Assembly (NCBI GenBank): GCA_022827905.1
Contig: JAJEIQ010000041.1
Span: 1 to 41,183 of the forward strand
DNA: 41,183 bases
DNA from: Pseudomonadales bacterium
GTDB taxonomy: Bacteria > Pseudomonadota > Gammaproteobacteria > Pseudomonadales > Azotimanducaceae
Direction of reading: 5' to 3'
Of the stretch, positions 22,851 to 32,194 are shown in pieces (within the stretch, counting starts at the first letter, position 1; each line of letters opens with the position of its first letter). The notes below the pieces were generated by a model. It saw only the letters and a list, made by a program, of their open reading frames with translations, searched no databases and was not told where the DNA came from. The translations under genes and the position numbers were made by a program.

Positions 22851-23603
22851 TCAGTCCGCTGGCTTGGTCAGCTTGTAGAGCACCCGATCGGTCTGGCCGC
22901 GAATGGCTGGGTTGAAGACCATTGCGCTGCGGTCGTCATCGGGGTTTCTTAGCAGGTCGGAGGACGCCATCTCGAAGCCAGCCGCTTCGATGATCGGCAG
23001 GGCGGCCTCCACATCGAGCCGGTGCAGTGCGGCGTTGTCCTTGTCTGGATCGCCAACGTGGTCGATCAAGCCGAGCACGCCGCCGGGCTTGAGCAGCCCC
23101 TTGACCACGGCCAAGAATCCGGCACCAGCCTCAGCACCGCCGGGATTGTTGACAATGTCATGAAAGTTCAAAGCGGTGATGGCCGCATCCAGCGAGTCGG
23201 GCTCCAATCCAACCTCACCAAGATCGCGGTCCAAGCGCACCACGTTTGCTAGGCGGCCGTCCGCCAAACGGGCGCTCAGCGCCTTGTCGTAGAAGCCGTC
23301 GCGGAAGTTGTAGATCATCGGCGGGTTCTGCGCGTACACCACGCCCTCTGAACCCACGGCGAGAGACAGCACTTCCGTGTACCAGCCCCCGGAGGCGACC
23401 AAGTCCATGACGGTCATGCCGGGGCCGATGCCGAGCCAATCCAGCACTTCCGCGGGCTTGCGCCCAGCGTCCCGAACCTGGTCCTCCGGCGAACGGGCCG
23501 ACAGGTCCGCGGCCAAATCGGCTTGGATGGGATGGGTGGTCAATGCCAATGCGGCCAAAGCTAGCGTCCGCAGAGCGGCAGCAAAGGGGTTTTTGTCCGT
23601 CAT
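22851..23603 (-). CDS. Exported class I methyltransferase-like protein
   Basis: This 250-residue protein starts at ATG 23603, with GGAG seven bases before it. The N-terminus has a signal peptide ('TLALAALALTTHPIQA', cleaved near residue 28). A Rossmann methyltransferase fold follows: 'GPGMTVMDLVASGGWYTEVLSLAVG' (motif I region), 'LNFHDIVNN' (motif IV), 'LLKPGGVLGLIDHVG' and a C-terminal 'AAGFEMASSDLL'. The combination of an export signal with a SAM-binding fold is recurrent in this family, but SAM is not normally available in the periplasm, so activity is questionable. It converges on the phosphotransferase gene with two bases between. Confidence 0.85.
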   Translation of the reverse strand: MTDKNPFAAALRTLALAALALTTHPIQADLAADLSARSPEDQVRDAGRKPAEVLDWLGIGPGMTVMDLVASGGWYTEVLSLAVGSEGVVYAQNPPMIYNFRDGFYDKALSARLADGRLANVVRLDRDLGEVGLEPDSLDAAITALNFHDIVNNPGGAEAGAGFLAVVKGLLKPGGVLGLIDHVGDPDKDNAALHRLDVEAALPIIEAAGFEMASSDLLRNPDDDRSAMVFNPAIRGQTDRVLYKLTKPAD

Positions 23604-23721
23604 AAGTACTCCTTGATGGTTGGCAGACGCCGACGCAACGCTTGCCCCGCATTGTAGCCATATCGAGGTTATCCCGTTCCTCAAGCGCCTTACTATCTTG
23701 GACGGTAAAATCGCCCAGCGT

Positions 23722-25728
23722 ATGAACGGCACTATTTCACCATTGGCGGCGGCGGTTGTCGCGCCGTTCCTACTGGCCGCCTGCGGCACGGAGCTACCGC
23801 CGGAGACGGTGTACGACGCGGTGGACTTGCGGGCGCCCGAGCAGCGCGCAGAGCGGGTGCGGTGCCGCCACCATGTGACCACCCGCCAAGCGTTTTTCGG
23901 CGACCTGCACGTTCACACTGCCCTGTCGTTGGATGCTTGGTCGCTCGATGTGCGGGTTGGGCCGGACGACGCCTACCGATACGCCTTCGGGCAATCGATT
24001 CGGCTGCCCCTGAACGGTGCGACAAAGGCGCGCGAAGTGCGCATCGACCGTCCCCTGGACTTTGCCGCGGTCACCGACCATGCGGAGTTTCTCGGCGAGC
24101 AGGCGCTGTGCCTTGATGCTTCGGATGACGGCTACGATTCCACGTTCTGCGAAGCCGTGCGCTCCCCGGAGCGTCTCGAACCGCGCCTCATCATGAAGGT
24201 TGCCGTGCCCTTCTCATGGCGCGACCGTGCGCTGTGCGGCGCCGATGGCGAGCGCTGCGCCCAAGCCGCGCAAGGGGTGTGGCGCGAGGTCGTGGCCGCC
24301 GCCGAGCGCTGGAACGACGCCAGCGCCGATTGCCAGCGCACCACCTTCGTTGGCTACGAGTACAGCTCCCTGCGGCTGATGTCGAACCTGCACCGCAACG
24401 TCATCTTCCGCAACGCGGTGGTGCCGAACCGGCCAATCTCCTATCTGGACGCCATCCGGGAGTGGGACCTGTGGCGCCTGCTCAAGGAACGCTGCCTGGA
24501 CGGCCATCCGCAGTGCGATGTCCTGGCCATCCCGCACAACTCGAACATCAGCAACGGGCGAATGTTCGCCGTGGACTATCCCGGCGCGGACTTGCCCGAG
24601 GCCAAGCGGCAACGCGCGGCGCTCCGGGCCGGCTTGGAGCCGCTGGTGGAGATCATGCAGCACAAAGGCAGTTCGGAGTGCCGCAACGGGTTGGACGGCG
24701 TGCTCGGCGATGACGAGCAGTGCGGCTTCGAGCCGTTTGTCGATATGGTGTTCGACCAGAGCTGGCCGGAAAGCGTGGATTCCTGCCCCGAGGGCGCGGT
24801 GGCGGACTGGATGCCGCACTGGGGGCCGGATTGCCTAAGCCCGCTGAGCTACGTCCGCTACGCCTTGATCGAGGGGCTGCGCCAGGAGCATGAACTCGGC
24901 GTGAACCCCTTCAAGTTCGGCCTCATGGCCAGCACCGACACCCACAACGCCACCGCCGGCGGCGTCAGTGAACGGGACTACCAAGGCCATTTGGGCTACG
25001 GCGATGACAGCGCCGCCGAGCGGGTTCAATTCGGCGACTCGACCTTCGCAGGGGTGAATCACAACCCCGGAGGCCTGATCGGCATCTGGGCGGAGGAGAA
25101 CAGCCGCGACGCCCTGTTCAACGCCATGCAACGGCGCGAGACCTTTGCCACCAGCGGACCGCGCATCCGGCCCCGGTTCTTCGGCGGCTGGAATCTGGCG
25201 CCGGATCTGTGCGAGCGCCCCAACCGGGTGGCCGAGGCCTACGCCCAAGGCGTCCCCATGGGCGGCGACCTGCCCCCGGATGACAGGGGTGCCGCGCCCG
25301 CCTTCCTAGCCAGCGCCAGCGCCGATGCCGGTGGCGAGGCGACGCCCCTGCAGCGGCTGCAGGTGGTCAAGGGCTGGGTGGAAGACGACGGCCGCTACGC
25401 TCAGCAGGTCTTTGAGGTGGCCGGTGATCCGCACAACGGCGCAGGCGTTGACCCCGCCACCTGCGTCCGCCATGGCGAGGGCTTCGCGCAACTGTGCGCC
25501 GTCTGGCGCGACCCCACCTTCGAGCCCAGCCAGCGAGCGGTGTACTACCTGCGGGCGCTGGAAAACCCAAGCTGCCGCTACAGCGCTTGGCAGTGCCTGG
25601 CGATGGCGCCCGAGGAACGTCCGGCGGACTGTGCGGACCCGCAAACGCCCGTCGCCATACAGGAACGGGCCTGGTCATCGCCCATCTGGTACACGCCACC
25701 AAGTCCGTTGCCAACGGACGGCCAATAA
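23722..25728 (+). CDS. DUF3604 (PHP-like) lipoprotein
   Basis: This 668-residue protein has a lipoprotein signal ('FLLAAC', lipid Cys21) and a DUF3604 domain, which belongs to the PHP metal-dependent phosphoesterase-like fold. Metal-binding motifs: 'GDLHVHT' (His63, His65), 'TDHAEF' (Asp119, His120), a distant 'AIPHNSN', and 'ASTDTHN'. DUF3604 proteins are widespread in marine bacteria and their substrate is unknown. I place the start at ATG 23722, since the frame upstream (from 23620) has no signal-peptide character. Many Cys residues and a long C-terminal part suit a periplasmic location. It is divergent from the exported methyltransferase-like gene across 118 bases. Confidence 0.88.
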   Translation: MNGTISPLAAAVVAPFLLAACGTELPPETVYDAVDLRAPEQRAERVRCRHHVTTRQAFFGDLHVHTALSLDAWSLDVRVGPDDAYRYAFGQSIRLPLNGATKAREVRIDRPLDFAAVTDHAEFLGEQALCLDASDDGYDSTFCEAVRSPERLEPRLIMKVAVPFSWRDRALCGADGERCAQAAQGVWREVVAAAERWNDASADCQRTTFVGYEYSSLRLMSNLHRNVIFRNAVVPNRPISYLDAIREWDLWRLLKERCLDGHPQCDVLAIPHNSNISNGRMFAVDYPGADLPEAKRQRAALRAGLEPLVEIMQHKGSSECRNGLDGVLGDDEQCGFEPFVDMVFDQSWPESVDSCPEGAVADWMPHWGPDCLSPLSYVRYALIEGLRQEHELGVNPFKFGLMASTDTHNATAGGVSERDYQGHLGYGDDSAAERVQFGDSTFAGVNHNPGGLIGIWAEENSRDALFNAMQRRETFATSGPRIRPRFFGGWNLAPDLCERPNRVAEAYAQGVPMGGDLPPDDRGAAPAFLASASADAGGEATPLQRLQVVKGWVEDDGRYAQQVFEVAGDPHNGAGVDPATCVRHGEGFAQLCAVWRDPTFEPSQRAVYYLRALENPSCRYSAWQCLAMAPEERPADCADPQTPVAIQERAWSSPIWYTPPSPLPTDGQ

Positions 25729-25771
25729 ACGTAGTCTATTCGGCCTGCAACCCTTGAATGGAGCGACGCCC

Positions 25772-26248
25772 ATGGGGCGAATCGAAACACGGCTCGATGA
25801 GCTCGGCATCGTGCTGCCGAAGCCCATGGATTTGGGGCCACTGCCCTTTGAATTGGTGCGTATCCACGGCGAGCGGGCCATTCTTTCCGGCCACTTGCCG
25901 TTGGACGCCGAAGGCGCCCTCGCCCAGCCACTCGGCAAGGTGGGCGCGGAGGTCAGCGCCGAGCAGGGTTACCAAGCGGCGCGGCTGGTGGGTTGTGCGC
26001 TGCTGGCGAGCCTTAAGCAGGCGCTTGGCGAACTCGACCGGGTGGTGGGTTGGGTGCGGCTGTTCGGCATGGTCAATGCAGCACCCGGCTTCAACCGCCT
26101 GCCGGCGGTCATCAACGGCTGCTCGGAACTGGTCCTTGAGGTCTTCGGCCCGGAAGTGGGCGCCCACGCCCGCTCGGCGGTGGGCTTGGCGGAACTGCCC
26201 TTCGGCGCCCCGGTGGAGCTGGAAGGCGAAGTGCTGATCCGTCCATGA
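25772..26248 (+). CDS. RidA (YjgF) family protein
   Basis: This 158-residue protein has a RidA-type fold: 'IHGERAILSGHLPLD', 'GYQAARLVGCALLASLKQALGELDRV', 'RLFGMVNAAPGF', and a final 'ARSAVGLAELPFGAPVELEGEV', where the Arg corresponds to the substrate-binding Arg of RidA deaminases. It is longer than the ~128-residue RidA, as in the RutC/Rid-4-7-like groups. Expected activity: hydrolysis of reactive enamines/imines. Its stop overlaps the start of the dihydroorotase gene (ATGA), so the two are translated together; a link to an N-containing intermediate is plausible. Confidence 0.9.
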   Translation: MGRIETRLDELGIVLPKPMDLGPLPFELVRIHGERAILSGHLPLDAEGALAQPLGKVGAEVSAEQGYQAARLVGCALLASLKQALGELDRVVGWVRLFGMVNAAPGFNRLPAVINGCSELVLEVFGPEVGAHARSAVGLAELPFGAPVELEGEVLIRP

Positions 26249-27567
26249 GCAGGCAACGCATCGTCAACGCCCGCATCGTCAACGAAGGCGCCGTCATTGA
26301 AGGGGATGTGCTGATCGAGGACGGGCGCATCGCCGCGGTCGGCACGGCACCGGATGGACCGGGCGACGTCACGGACGCCCAAGGCGCTTGGCTGCTGCCG
26401 GGCATGATCGACGATCAGGTGCATTTCCGGGAGCCCGGCCTCACCCACAAGGGCAACATTGCCAGCGAGTCGGCGGCGGCGGTGGCCGGGGGCATCACCA
26501 GCTACATGGAGATGCCGAACTGCGACCCGCTGACCATTAATCAGGCCCGACTCAACGACAAGCGCGAGCGCGCCGCAAGCTGTTCGCACGCCAACTACGC
26601 CTTCTACCTCGGCGCCACCAACGACAACCTAGAGGACATCAAGTCGATTGATCCGGCCAGCGCCTGCGGCGTCAAGGTGTTCATGGGGGCGAGCACCGGC
26701 GACATGCTGGTGGACGACCCCGAGGCTTTGGAGGGCATCTTCGCCTCGACGCCCCTGCTGATCGCCACCCACTGCGAGGACACGCCCACCATTGAAGCCA
26801 ACGAGGCCGCTGCCTTGGCCCGCTACGGCGAGGACATCCCCATCTCGGAGCATCCCCGCATCCGCTCGGAGGAGGCCTGCTACAAGTCATCTGAGTTGGC
26901 CGTCCAACTGGCCAAGCGGCACGGTTCCAAGCTGCATGTGCTGCATCTCACCACGGCGCGGGAACTGGCCCACTTCGCAACCGGCGACCTAGCTGGCAAG
27001 CGCATCACCGCCGAGGCCTGCGTGCACCACCTGTTCTTTGACGAGAGCTGGTACGCCAAGAAAGGCAACGACATCAAGTGCAACCCGGCCATCAAGCGCA
27101 CCGAGGACCGGGAGGCGCTGCTGGCGGCGGTCAGCGACGGGCGCATCGACGTGATCGCCACTGACCACGCACCGCACACGCGGGAGGAGAAGTCCCGTCC
27201 CTTTCGGCAGGCACCCGCCGGGCTGCCGCTGGTCCAGCACGCCTTGCTGAGCCTCTTCGAGCATTGCCGCCGGGGCCTGTTCGACGTGACCACCATCGTC
27301 CAAAAGACCGCCCACGCCCCGGCGCGGCTGTTCGGCGTCCGTGAGCGGGGCTTCATCCGCGAGGGCTACCACGCCGACCTCGTGCTGGTGAGTGAAGACC
27401 CCACCGACGGAGGCGCCAACCTCCTCGCCAAGTGCGGCTGGAGCCCCTTTGCTGGCATCGAATTCAGCCACCGCATCAAAGCCACTTGGGTCAACGGCGT
27501 GCAGCGCTTCGCCGACGGCAAGCTGCTGGACGGCCTGTTTGGGCAAGCCCTCGAATTCAACCGCTGA
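26245..27567 (+). CDS. pyrC: Dihydroorotase-like cyclic amidohydrolase with variant metal motif
   Basis: This 440-residue member of the dihydroorotase/hydantoinase family would act in pyrimidine synthesis (carbamoyl-aspartate to dihydroorotate) if it is a true dihydroorotase. The usual HxH is 'D57-Q58-V-H60-FREPG', so the first metal His is Gln. The bridging Lys is likely K144 ('GVKVFMGAS'); His176 ('THCED'), 'HVLHLTTA' and Asp in 'ATDHAPH' are kept. The form 'DDQVHFREPGLTHKG' is one I know from a recognised subgroup of dihydroorotases. It overlaps the RidA-like gene by four bases. A catabolic dihydropyrimidinase-like role is the alternative. Confidence 0.88.
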   Translation: MSRQRIVNARIVNEGAVIEGDVLIEDGRIAAVGTAPDGPGDVTDAQGAWLLPGMIDDQVHFREPGLTHKGNIASESAAAVAGGITSYMEMPNCDPLTINQARLNDKRERAASCSHANYAFYLGATNDNLEDIKSIDPASACGVKVFMGASTGDMLVDDPEALEGIFASTPLLIATHCEDTPTIEANEAAALARYGEDIPISEHPRIRSEEACYKSSELAVQLAKRHGSKLHVLHLTTARELAHFATGDLAGKRITAEACVHHLFFDESWYAKKGNDIKCNPAIKRTEDREALLAAVSDGRIDVIATDHAPHTREEKSRPFRQAPAGLPLVQHALLSLFEHCRRGLFDVTTIVQKTAHAPARLFGVRERGFIREGYHADLVLVSEDPTDGGANLLAKCGWSPFAGIEFSHRIKATWVNGVQRFADGKLLDGLFGQALEFNR

Positions 27568-27577
27568 GATAGGACCT

Positions 27578-28678
27578 ATGAAAAAAGCACTCATCATCAT
27601 TGGCGCAGCTATCGCGCTCATCGCCATTGCGGCGTTCGTCTTTCGCGCCCCCCTGCAGTTCGCGCTCTTCTCCTTCATGATTCAACCCGCCGAGAGCTTC
27701 GCCGACACGGAGCCGCCGCCCGCCCCGGACTACGCCAACGCCGATCACTGGGCGGCCTTGCCGGAGCGTGAGGACTTGGCGGACGTTACGCCCAACGAGG
27801 CCGTTCAAGACAACCAGGCCGAAGCCGAGGTCGATGTGTTCTTCATCCACCCCACCACCTTCTACGAAGGCAGCGGCTGGAACCAGGACCTGACCGATGA
27901 GGCCACCAACCACATCACCGACCACGCGGTGATGCGCAACCAAGCGAGCGTGTTCAACAGCTGCTGCCGCGTCTATGCGCCGCGCTACCGTCAAGCCACC
28001 CTGTATTCGTTCTTTGACCGGGAAGGCGGTGGCCAGGACGCCATCGACTTCGCCTATGAGGACGTGGCGCGGGCCTTCCGCCACTACTTGGACCACTACA
28101 ACCAGGGCAGGCCCTTTATTCTGGCCGGGCACAGCCAGGGCGGCCTGCACGTGGACACCCTGCTGCGCCAGGAGATGCTCGGCTCGCCCGAGGCCGAACG
28201 CATGGTCGCCGCCTACCCCGTCGGCTACTACCTGAGCAGCGACAACGGCTTCCCGGTCTGCGAGAGCGCCGAGCAAACCGGCTGCCAAGCCACTTGGAAC
28301 GCCGTCTCCCCGGCGGCGGAGCCCTATGGCGAGGTCGCCGACCCCATCTGCGTCAACCCGCTGACTTGGCGGGCCGATGGCGCCTACGCCGACTTTAGCG
28401 CCAATCTGGGCGCGGTGAACTTCGGCTTCGGCGACGAGGAGGTGCCGCCGCCCACGGCCTTCGAGCCGGGCATCGCCGACGCCCAGTGCATCGACGGCGC
28501 CCTGATCGTCAGCGAAGTGCGCTCCGAGCACTATCCCCCCTTCACGCCGGGCGACACCGACTACCACATCTACGACTACAACTTCTTCCACATGAACCTG
28601 CGCGCCAACGCCGAAGCGCGCACCCAGGCCTTTCTAGAGGCGCAGGCCGCAGCTTCCGATCCCATCGATGAGGGTTAG
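27578..28678 (+). CDS. DUF3089 alpha/beta-hydrolase, membrane-anchored
   Basis: This 366-residue protein has an N-terminal membrane segment ('KKALIIIGAAIALIAIAAFVF') and a DUF3089 domain. Features are 'VDVFFIHPTTFYEG', 'ITDHAVMRNQASVFNSCCRVYAPRYRQATL', and the nucleophile elbow 'GHSQGG' with Ser186. The late 'DYHIYDYNFFHMNLRANAEARTQAFL' carries the candidate catalytic His. DUF3089 is a lipase-like esterase family of unknown physiological substrate, here likely anchored at the periplasmic face. 'taggacc' precedes the ATG, 10 bases after the dihydroorotase stop, so it belongs to the same operon. Confidence 0.9.
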   Translation: MKKALIIIGAAIALIAIAAFVFRAPLQFALFSFMIQPAESFADTEPPPAPDYANADHWAALPEREDLADVTPNEAVQDNQAEAEVDVFFIHPTTFYEGSGWNQDLTDEATNHITDHAVMRNQASVFNSCCRVYAPRYRQATLYSFFDREGGGQDAIDFAYEDVARAFRHYLDHYNQGRPFILAGHSQGGLHVDTLLRQEMLGSPEAERMVAAYPVGYYLSSDNGFPVCESAEQTGCQATWNAVSPAAEPYGEVADPICVNPLTWRADGAYADFSANLGAVNFGFGDEEVPPPTAFEPGIADAQCIDGALIVSEVRSEHYPPFTPGDTDYHIYDYNFFHMNLRANAEARTQAFLEAQAAASDPIDEG

Positions 28679-28716
28679 CTTGGGAGGATTCACGAGCACC
28701 ATGCGGGTTTAACCCG

Positions 28717-30204
28717 ATGGACCGTCGTCCGTTCTTCACCCCAGCCCGATGGGCGGCCGCCGCGGTGCTGGGGTTCGTGGCGGGTTGCGGTGAACCGGCC
28801 CGCGAGGTGCCGCCCGCACCACCCACGAGCGCCGGCCAACCAGCCAACCTCAGCCACCTCGCCCTGGTCACGGAGCCGCACACCGACGATTTCGACGGCA
28901 TGGCCGAGCGGCGCACCATCCGGGCGCTGGTGGTGCGCAGCAAGACCTTCTACTTCTTTGATGGCGCCGTTCAGCGCGGCCTCTCCTACGACCGGCTCAA
29001 GGCGTTCGAGGCCTACGTCAACGACCGGCGCGGCACCGGCACGCTCAAGATCAACATGGTCTTCCTGCCAGTCACCCGCGACCAACTCATTCCGGCGCTG
29101 CTGGCGGGCTACGGCGACCTTGCCGCCGCCAACCTGACCATCACCCCGGAGCGCCAAGCCCAAGTCGACTTCTCCATTCCGGTGCAGCGGGACGTGCGGG
29201 AGGTCTTAGTGACCGGCCCGGCCAGCGAACCGATCGCCTCGGTGGAGGCCCTGTCCGGCAAGACCCTGCACACCCGCCGGTCAAGCAGCTACCACGAGAG
29301 CTTGGTGGCGCTCAACGAGCGCTTTACGGCAAACGGTTTGCCGCCCGTCGACATCATCACGGTGGATGAGCACATCGAGGACGAGGAACTGCTCGAGATG
29401 GTCAACGCCAGCCTGATCCCCCGCATCCTGATCGACTCCCACAAGGCCGGGTTCTGGGCGCAGATATTCGATTCGATCGAAGTGCATGCCGACATCGTCC
29501 TGCGCGACCAAGCCGACATCGCCTGGGCGTTTCGACCCGGAAGCCCCAAGCTCAAGGCGATGGTCGATGACTTTCTCATGAACGTCCGAGAGGGTTCGCT
29601 GACCGGCAACCTGCTGCTGCAGCGCTACCTGAAGGAGACGAGCTATGTGGAAAACGCCCTGCACTCCTCAGAAATGCGCAAGTTCGACGAGACCGCGCAC
29701 CTGTTTCAGGAATACGGCGACCGCTACGCCTTCGACTGGCTGATGGTCATGTCCCAGGCCTATCAGGAGTCCCACCTCGACCAGAGCCTGCGCAGCCACG
29801 CCGGGGCCATCGGGGTGATGCAGTTGCTGCCGAGCACCGCCAAGGACAAGAACGTCAACGTCGGCGACATCACCGAACTGGAAAACAACATCCACGCCGG
29901 CAACAAGTACCTGCGCTTCATCCGCGACCGCTACTTCGAATCCGAGCCCATGGACGACCTCAACAAGACCCTGTTCGCCTTCGCCTCCTACAACGCCGGC
30001 CCGGCCCGCGTCAGCCGGCTGCGCGCCGAGGCGGAGCAGCAAGGCCTCGACCCCAACCTCTGGTTCGACAACGTTGAAGCGGTGGCCGCGCAGCGTATCG
30101 GGCGCGAGACGGTGGACTACGTCAGCAACATCTACAAATACTGGATCGCCTACCGCCTAAGCCGGGAGCAACTCGCCCAAGCCGCCGCTGAAGGACGCAC
30201 CTGA
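28717..30204 (+). CDS. mltF: Membrane-bound lytic murein transglycosylase F
   Basis: MltF is an outer-membrane lipoprotein that cleaves peptidoglycan. The 495-residue protein has a lipoprotein signal with Cys24 ('FVAGCG'), a solute-binding-like domain (about 65-290, 'ALVVRSKTFYFFDGAVQRGLSYD', 'DLAAANLTITPERQ'), and a C-terminal SLT domain with catalytic Glu351 ('QAYQESHLDQ'), 'GAIGVMQLLPSTA' and 'FASYNAGPARV'. The domain order and length match MltF. A short hairpin cgggt-tta-acccg lies immediately before the ATG. The gene follows the DUF3089 gene after 38 bases and is likely the last gene of that run. Confidence 0.94.
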   Translation: MDRRPFFTPARWAAAAVLGFVAGCGEPAREVPPAPPTSAGQPANLSHLALVTEPHTDDFDGMAERRTIRALVVRSKTFYFFDGAVQRGLSYDRLKAFEAYVNDRRGTGTLKINMVFLPVTRDQLIPALLAGYGDLAAANLTITPERQAQVDFSIPVQRDVREVLVTGPASEPIASVEALSGKTLHTRRSSSYHESLVALNERFTANGLPPVDIITVDEHIEDEELLEMVNASLIPRILIDSHKAGFWAQIFDSIEVHADIVLRDQADIAWAFRPGSPKLKAMVDDFLMNVREGSLTGNLLLQRYLKETSYVENALHSSEMRKFDETAHLFQEYGDRYAFDWLMVMSQAYQESHLDQSLRSHAGAIGVMQLLPSTAKDKNVNVGDITELENNIHAGNKYLRFIRDRYFESEPMDDLNKTLFAFASYNAGPARVSRLRAEAEQQGLDPNLWFDNVEAVAAQRIGRETVDYVSNIYKYWIAYRLSREQLAQAAAEGRT

Positions 30205-30213
30205 CGGGACGCC

Positions 30214-31170
30214 TCAAGAGAGGTATTCCGAAGCCAGCCGCCCAATTTCCTGGAAGAACTGATCGCGCACCTCGGCGATGATCTCGGCGACCGGGCGAAC
30301 GGCGTCGATGCGGCCGCAGACTTGGCCGCTTAGGGCGATGCTGGCTTCCATGTCGCCGCCAAAGTAGAGGTCCAAGGCGGTGCCGAACTCGGTCATGGCG
30401 TTGGTTTCGGTGTCGTACTCCAAACGGCTGGTCTTCTCGGTGCGCAGGGCGCGCAACGCCGGCGAGGCATGGCGGTTGAGAAAGACGGTGTCGGTTTCCC
30501 TGGCTTGGATGACAGCGTTCTTCCAGTTCTCATGGACCGGCGATTCGGCGGCCGACACCATGCGGGTGCCCATCTGCACCCCTTCCGCACCCAGGGCGAA
30601 GGCCGCGGCCATGGAGCGGCCATCGACAAAGCCGCCCGCGGCGATGATGGGCACATCGACCTGGGAGCGCACCAAGGGCAGCAGCACCATGCTGGCCACC
30701 TCCCGGGGGTTCTTGAAGCCGCCGCCCTCGCCGCCTTCCACCACCAAGCCGTCGACGCCGCAGGCCACCGCCTTCTTAGCCGCGCCGAGGCTCGGCACCA
30801 CATGGAAGACGGTCAGGCCCGCATTCTTCAACTCCTCCGTGTAGCGTTCCGGATTGCCCGCCGAGGTGGTGACGAACTGCACACCCTGGTCGATGACGAA
30901 CTGCACGATGTTCGGGTCGCGCACGAAGGCCTGGGCGATGTTGACCCCGAAGGGCTTGTCGGTGAGTTGGCGCATCTTCAGGATTTCGCCGCGCACGGCG
31001 TCGAGTTCCCCCGACGAGGTTTCGATGATCCCGAGCGCCCCAGCATTGGAGACCGCCGAGGCAAGCGCCGAACGGGCAATCCAGCCCATGGGCGCCTGCA
31101 CGATGGGCGTCTCCACGCCCAGCATGCGGGTAACGCGATTGTCGAAGGAAGCGGATTGAGCGTGTTGCAT
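30214..31170 (-). CDS. Nitronate-monooxygenase-like FMN protein lacking the catalytic His
   Basis: This 318-residue TIM-barrel FMN protein belongs to the 2-nitropropane dioxygenase/FabK superfamily. The FMN-binding parts are 'TPIVQAPMGWIA', 'KPFGVNIAQ', 'VPIIAAGGFVDGRSMAAAFALGAEGVQMGTRM'. In true nitronate monooxygenases a conserved His lies in 'AGGHRG'; here the segment is 'EGGEGGGFKNPREV', with Phe152 at that place. The protein may be a reductase or related oxidase, not a nitronate enzyme. I start at ATG 31170 because GGAGG lies 11 bases before it and the family N-terminus follows. It converges on mltF and diverges from the second enoyl-CoA hydratase. Confidence 0.87.
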   Translation of the reverse strand: MQHAQSASFDNRVTRMLGVETPIVQAPMGWIARSALASAVSNAGALGIIETSSGELDAVRGEILKMRQLTDKPFGVNIAQAFVRDPNIVQFVIDQGVQFVTTSAGNPERYTEELKNAGLTVFHVVPSLGAAKKAVACGVDGLVVEGGEGGGFKNPREVASMVLLPLVRSQVDVPIIAAGGFVDGRSMAAAFALGAEGVQMGTRMVSAAESPVHENWKNAVIQARETDTVFLNRHASPALRALRTEKTSRLEYDTETNAMTEFGTALDLYFGGDMEASIALSGQVCGRIDAVRPVAEIIAEVRDQFFQEIGRLASEYLS

Positions 31171-31366
31171 AGCCGGTTGGCCTCCAAGTAGAAAGAAGAC
31201 AGCGAAGCGGTCAGCCAAAGAGCGGCAGTTTACTTGAGTGCCCGCAAGGGGACCATTCGCATGGATTGGCATAACAGCCTCTCCAGACGGCTCGCTGCGC
31301 ATCAGGCAATCTGCCAGAATGCGCGTCGCTCAACAGCGTACTAATCGGACTCAAAAGGAGACCCAG

Positions 31367-32164
31367 ATGCCAGTCGTGAATCTCGAACGGCGGGGCCATG
31401 TCGCCCTAATCACCCTAGATCGGCCCGAGGCGCTCAACGCCATCAGTCCGGAAGTGGCCGTGCGCCTGGACCGCATCTGGCACGAGGTGCGCGACGACGA
31501 TGCCATCAGGGTGGCGGTCCTCACCGGCACCGGCCGCTCATTCTGCGCCGGGGCCGACCTCGGCCAGATGATTCCCCTGGTGTCCGGCGCCCGTCAGCCG
31601 GAGAACGAGTGGGATGAACAGATTCTGAAGGACCCCGGGACCGGAGGACGCGCCCTGCTGCGCAACTTCGACCCCGACAAGCCGGTCGTCGCCGCCATCA
31701 ACGGCCACGCCATCGCCGGCGGCATGGAGTTGGTGCAGGGCACCGACATCCGCATCGCCGCGCCAGCCGCCAAGCTTGGCGTGCAGGAGGTCAAGTGGGC
31801 ACTCTTCCCAGCCGGCGGCTCCACGGTGCGCCTGCCCAACCAACTGCCTTTCAGCAAGGCCATGGAACTGCTTTTGACCGGTGACCTGATCAGCGCCGAC
31901 GAAGCACTTCAGCTCGGCTTCCTGAACTACGTTGACAAGGAACCGCTGGAGCGGGCCATGGGGGTCGCCGAGAAGATCGCCGCCAACGGTCCCTTGGCGG
32001 TGCGGGCGATTCGCCGCTCTGCCCGCGCCTGCGCTGGCCTGCCGGAAGCGGAGGCGCTGAAGGTCGAAAGCCAGTTCTCGGCTCCGGTGTTTCAAACCGA
32101 GGACGCCCGGGAGGGCCCGCGCGCCTTCATGGAAAAGCGCCAACCCAACTACCAAGGCCGTTAG
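31367..32164 (+). CDS. Enoyl-CoA hydratase/isomerase (crotonase family)
   Basis: This 265-residue crotonase-fold protein begins at ATG 31367, preceded by an excellent 'aaaaggag' ribosome binding site. Oxyanion-hole segments are 'FCAGADLGQM' (59-68) and 'AIAGGMEL' (115-122). The catalytic Glu position is E141 in 'VQEVKWALFPAGG'. The protein differs from the crotonase gene at 8.5 kb and is not a duplicate of it. It probably hydrates an unsaturated acyl-CoA; which one is unknown. It is divergent from the NMO-like gene and followed after 30 bases by the M50 protease gene. Confidence 0.92.
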   Translation: MPVVNLERRGHVALITLDRPEALNAISPEVAVRLDRIWHEVRDDDAIRVAVLTGTGRSFCAGADLGQMIPLVSGARQPENEWDEQILKDPGTGGRALLRNFDPDKPVVAAINGHAIAGGMELVQGTDIRIAAPAAKLGVQEVKWALFPAGGSTVRLPNQLPFSKAMELLLTGDLISADEALQLGFLNYVDKEPLERAMGVAEKIAANGPLAVRAIRRSARACAGLPEAEALKVESQFSAPVFQTEDAREGPRAFMEKRQPNYQGR

Positions 32165-32194
32165 CCCCACCACCCTGTCCAATCGAGGCCGGCC

